Positions 24,498-26,786 of a stretch of DNA of 26,786 bases are shown one piece after another. The position numbers were made by a program, and so were the translations under genes. How positions within the stretch are numbered: the stretch's first letter is position 1; every line of letters starts with the position of its first letter. The stretch is taken from contig NZ_JAKJHX010000076.1 of assembly GCF_021648855.1 (NCBI RefSeq), forward strand, positions 1-26,786, read 5' to 3'. The notes beneath the pieces were generated by a model that did no database searches, was not told the origin of the DNA, and saw only the letters and a program-made list of their open reading frames with translations. This DNA comes from Tychonema litorale BBK16. GTDB lineage: Bacteria; Cyanobacteriota; Cyanobacteriia; Cyanobacteriales; Microcoleaceae.

Positions 24498-24902
24498 ATG
24501 AAACTAAAACGATTGGGTCACGTAGCCGTTTGCGTCCAAGACATTGAAAAATCTGCTGAGTTCTATCGCAACTTGGGGATGGAGTTAGTCTGGAAAGATG
24601 CAGACTGGGCTTATCTGAAAGCAGGAGAAGACGGACTAGCACTGTTGAGTCCGAGTTACGATCAAGCGGGGCCACATTTTGGGTTTGTATTTGACTCGCG
24701 CACCGAAATGGAATCCGCCTACGAACAACTCAAAGCTGAAGGTGTTTCCGTCACCCACATCCACGAACACCGCGACGGTACGGCATCATTTTATGGCAGA
24801 GATCCAGATGGTAACGGCTTTGAGTACCTTTACGAACCAGCCCCTTCAAGCATTCCCGGAACATCCCTACCAGTCGCCGAAGAATCTGAGGTGCCAAGGT
24901 AA
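24498..24902 (+). CDS. VOC-superfamily (glyoxalase I-like) protein
   Basis: A 134-aa single-chain vicinal oxygen chelate protein. The paired beta-alpha-beta-beta-beta modules are evident: LGHVAVCVQDIEKSAEFYRN (6-25) and later HFGFVFDSRTEMESAYEQLK (60-79). Predicted metal ligands are His8, His60 and Glu109 (GNGFEYLYEP). FYGRDPDGNGFE is the usual closing motif. The family spans glyoxalase I, fosfomycin-type resistance proteins and dioxygenases; the sequence does not settle which. The C-terminal 20 residues are Pro/Ser-rich and probably disordered. The rodA ATG follows 50 bases later on the same strand, so the two may be co-transcribed. Confidence 0.85.
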   Translation: MKLKRLGHVAVCVQDIEKSAEFYRNLGMELVWKDADWAYLKAGEDGLALLSPSYDQAGPHFGFVFDSRTEMESAYEQLKAEGVSVTHIHEHRDGTASFYGRDPDGNGFEYLYEPAPSSIPGTSLPVAEESEVPR

Positions 24903-24952
24903 ACTCAGTACACTATCGGCCCGATAATCTAAAATCTAAATCTAAAATCCTT

Positions 24953-26218
24953 ATGTTTCAGAGAATACAAGTCAGAAATCGCTGGACATCCATCCTCAAA
25001 CCTTTGGAAGAACTAGACCTGTGGTTGTTCGCCGCCTGCATCGGTCTCACCGTATTCGGGGGAATCATGATTCACAGCGTTGAGATCAATCAGGGACTCA
25101 TCGACTGGTGGAGACACTGGGTGACAGGTGGAGTCGGCTTGTTCTTAGCAATCATCATTTCTCGGTGTCGGTACGAATTGTTACTTCAGTGGAAATGGCC
25201 AATCTACATAGCGATCAATTTGTCACTGATTGCAGTGCGGTTTATCGGTACTACAGGGCTCGGTGCCCAACGTTGGATTAATATTGGCGGCTTCTACTTG
25301 CAACCGTCAGAATTTGCCAAAATCGGGATGATTATTACCTTGGCTGCCCTGATGCACGATAAAACAGTCCCTACGGTGCGGGATATGTTGAAGCTGCTAG
25401 CAATCATGGCTGTACCCTGGGGATTGATATTTGCCGAACCAAACTTGGGTACTTCTTTAGTGTTTGGGGCGATCACAATCGGGATGTTTTACTGGGGGAA
25501 TGTCAATCCCGGTTGGCTGATATTGCTATTTTCTCCTCTGATCTCGGTTCTCCTCAACAACCTGTCTACACCGATTTGGGTAGCTTGGATAGTTGTGGCG
25601 GGTGTTATCGCTTGGCGAACTTTACCTTGGCGTTGGGTGGGGACTTTCGCTACTGTGCTGGTTAATGTGGTTTCGGGCCACGTGGGGCATATTTTTTGGA
25701 ATGTACTCAAAGATTATCAAAAAATGCGTCTGACAGGGTTTTTAAACCCCGAAAAAGACCCTTTAGGCAGTGGATATCACTTGATTCAATCTCGAATTGC
25801 GATCGGTGCGGGGCAACTCAAAGGTAGGGGATTGAATCACGGAACCCAAACACAGCTTAACTTTATTCCTGAACAACATACAGACTTTATTTTTTCAGCT
25901 ATTGGGGAAGAATTAGGTTTTATTGGCTGTGTTTGCGTGTTGCTTGTTTTCTGGGTAATTTGTTTGCGGTTAGTGATTATTGCTCATACTGCTAACGATA
26001 ATTTTGGTTCTTTGCTGGCTATTGGTGTACTATCAATGTTGGTTTTCCAGGTATTCGTCAATATTGGGATGAACATCGGGCTGGCACCTGTGACGGGGAT
26101 TCCGCTACCTTTCTTGAGTTATGGGAATGCGTCGCTGCTGAGTAATTTCCTGGGGCTGGGGCTAGTAGAGTCGGTGGCGACTCAGCGACAGCGCAAGAAG
26201 AAGATGTGGAATAATTAA
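24953..26218 (+). CDS. rodA: Rod-shape-determining peptidoglycan polymerase RodA (FtsW/RodA/SpoVE)
   Basis: A 421-aa polytopic inner-membrane SEDS glycosyltransferase that polymerises lipid II for cell elongation, normally with a class B PBP. The start is short and basic (MFQRIQVRNRW), then about ten hydrophobic segments. Family motifs include GAQRWINIGGFYLQPSEFAKI (early loop), LIQSRIAIGAGQLKGRG, the large loop FIPEQHTDFIFSAIGEELGF, and TGIPLPFLSYGNASLLSNF near the C-terminus. RodA and FtsW share these; assignment to RodA rests on overall resemblance and length. A group II intron begins nine bases after the stop. Confidence 0.9.
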   Translation: MFQRIQVRNRWTSILKPLEELDLWLFAACIGLTVFGGIMIHSVEINQGLIDWWRHWVTGGVGLFLAIIISRCRYELLLQWKWPIYIAINLSLIAVRFIGTTGLGAQRWINIGGFYLQPSEFAKIGMIITLAALMHDKTVPTVRDMLKLLAIMAVPWGLIFAEPNLGTSLVFGAITIGMFYWGNVNPGWLILLFSPLISVLLNNLSTPIWVAWIVVAGVIAWRTLPWRWVGTFATVLVNVVSGHVGHIFWNVLKDYQKMRLTGFLNPEKDPLGSGYHLIQSRIAIGAGQLKGRGLNHGTQTQLNFIPEQHTDFIFSAIGEELGFIGCVCVLLVFWVICLRLVIIAHTANDNFGSLLAIGVLSMLVFQVFVNIGMNIGLAPVTGIPLPFLSYGNASLLSNFLGLGLVESVATQRQRKKKMWNN

Positions 26219-26227
26219 TTGATATCA

Positions 26228-26786
26228 GTGCGATTCGTTTAGCCGAAACTGAGTAACAATACTTGGGGGATGGCTAGGATGACTATAAAGTCATCATAAC
26301 TGAATACACATCTAGGTGCGGTTCATCCCTAGTCCTAGTCCGCAAGTGCAGCGGTAAAAGCATATCCCCTATCTTGTTAGGTAGCAACTAACAGGGTAAA
26401 GCGGGGATAAAAGGCAGACTACTGGTAGCCGAAATTGGTAACTGTCGAGCAAGAGTTCATGTGTAGCGAAAGCAAAGATGTGTCCGAACCATCGTTAATT
26501 AAGATGGTCTAATGGCTGAATCAGAATAAGCCCGTTGCAAAAACACGGTAAAGACTGATTAAGACGCCCGCCAAAAGGCAAGGATAAGGCATAGGCGATT
26601 TGTTATTCGACCTATAAGCACCGCCCATAAACCCGGTGGATAGCATCACACTAAAAACTCAATCAATGTGTATTTGGAACGAAGTAACCCTCATATATCT
26701 CTGGAATCAGGTCGATTCTCAGTAAGTAGCTAACGAATAGTATATGAGAGAGGGATTGTATCAGAAGCCAATGCTCTGTTGTAATG
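26228..26786 (+). mobile_element. Group II intron, 5' portion (continues past window)
   Basis: The sequence starting GTGCGATTCG at 26228 matches the conserved 5' end of group II introns. It continues with dense stem-loop, tetraloop-rich domain I-like sequence containing no open frame, for example ACGCCCGCCAAAAGGC and the segment around 26660-26750. A reverse transcriptase/maturase ORF, expected in domain IV, would lie beyond the window. It is inserted in the intergenic region after rodA on the same strand, so it does not disrupt the gene. A TTAATT in the exon flank could pair with AATTAA near 26497 (a possible EBS2), but this is weak. The intron's 3' boundary cannot be seen. Confidence 0.75.

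Overview
The window looks like chromosomal DNA of a filamentous cyanobacterium, probably of the Oscillatoriales (Microcoleus/Oscillatoria/Phormidium-like). That placement is inference. It rests on frequent HIP1-type GCGATCGC octamers, tandem heptanucleotide repeats, short palindromic interspersed repeats, XisH/XisI and Uma2 genes, a multi-PAS histidine kinase, a WD40-NACHT protein, and a class II ribonucleotide reductase gene split by an intron. Most genes are single housekeeping genes with spacers full of mobile or palindromic debris. No rRNA, tRNA or CRISPR array was seen.

Layout, left to right. 1-177: IS200/IS605-like end repeat, a palindromic repeat pair and a heptamer tandem repeat next to the gdhA start. 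178-1464: gdhA (+). 1465-2159: noncoding, with hairpins. 2160-5576: five-PAS/GAF histidine kinase (+), meeting a DUF4336 gene (5578-6786, -) tail to tail. 6988-8067: leuB (+). 8233-8338: MITE-like element. 8400-9365: YegS-type lipid kinase (+). 9371-9492: second MITE-like element. 9500-9856: RemA-like (DUF370) protein (-). 10231-14727: 1498-aa NACHT/STAND NTPase with a 14-blade WD40 tail (+). 14724-14962: truncated xisI and xisH remnants (-). 15066-15353: small conserved hypothetical (+). 15562-19024: nrdJ (+), interrupted at 16801-17953 by a probable group I intron carrying a homing endonuclease. 19248-20315: LOG-family protein (-). 20541-20864: trxA (-). 21215-22378: guaB3 (-). 22461-23355: internally deleted tnpB (-). 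23576-24226: Uma2 protein (-), between two orphan IS605-type right-end hairpins. 24498-24902: VOC/glyoxalase protein (+). 24953-26218: rodA (+). 26228 to the end: 5' part of a group II intron (+).

How the genes fit together. gdhA, leuB, nrdJ, trxA and guaB3 belong to core nitrogen, leucine, deoxynucleotide, redox and purine metabolism and do not form operons. TrxA is a plausible electron donor for the NrdJ C-terminal cysteine pair. The accessory interest lies in the NACHT-WD40 gene, which abuts broken xisHI genes, and in the intron that cuts nrdJ between the G and E codons of its NPCGE active-site motif. The window also holds a TnpB relic that may still carry its guide-RNA hairpin, and a group II intron just after rodA. 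I found no clearly new multi-gene system. The strongest candidates for new biology are the NACHT-WD40 protein and the intron/endonuclease combination.
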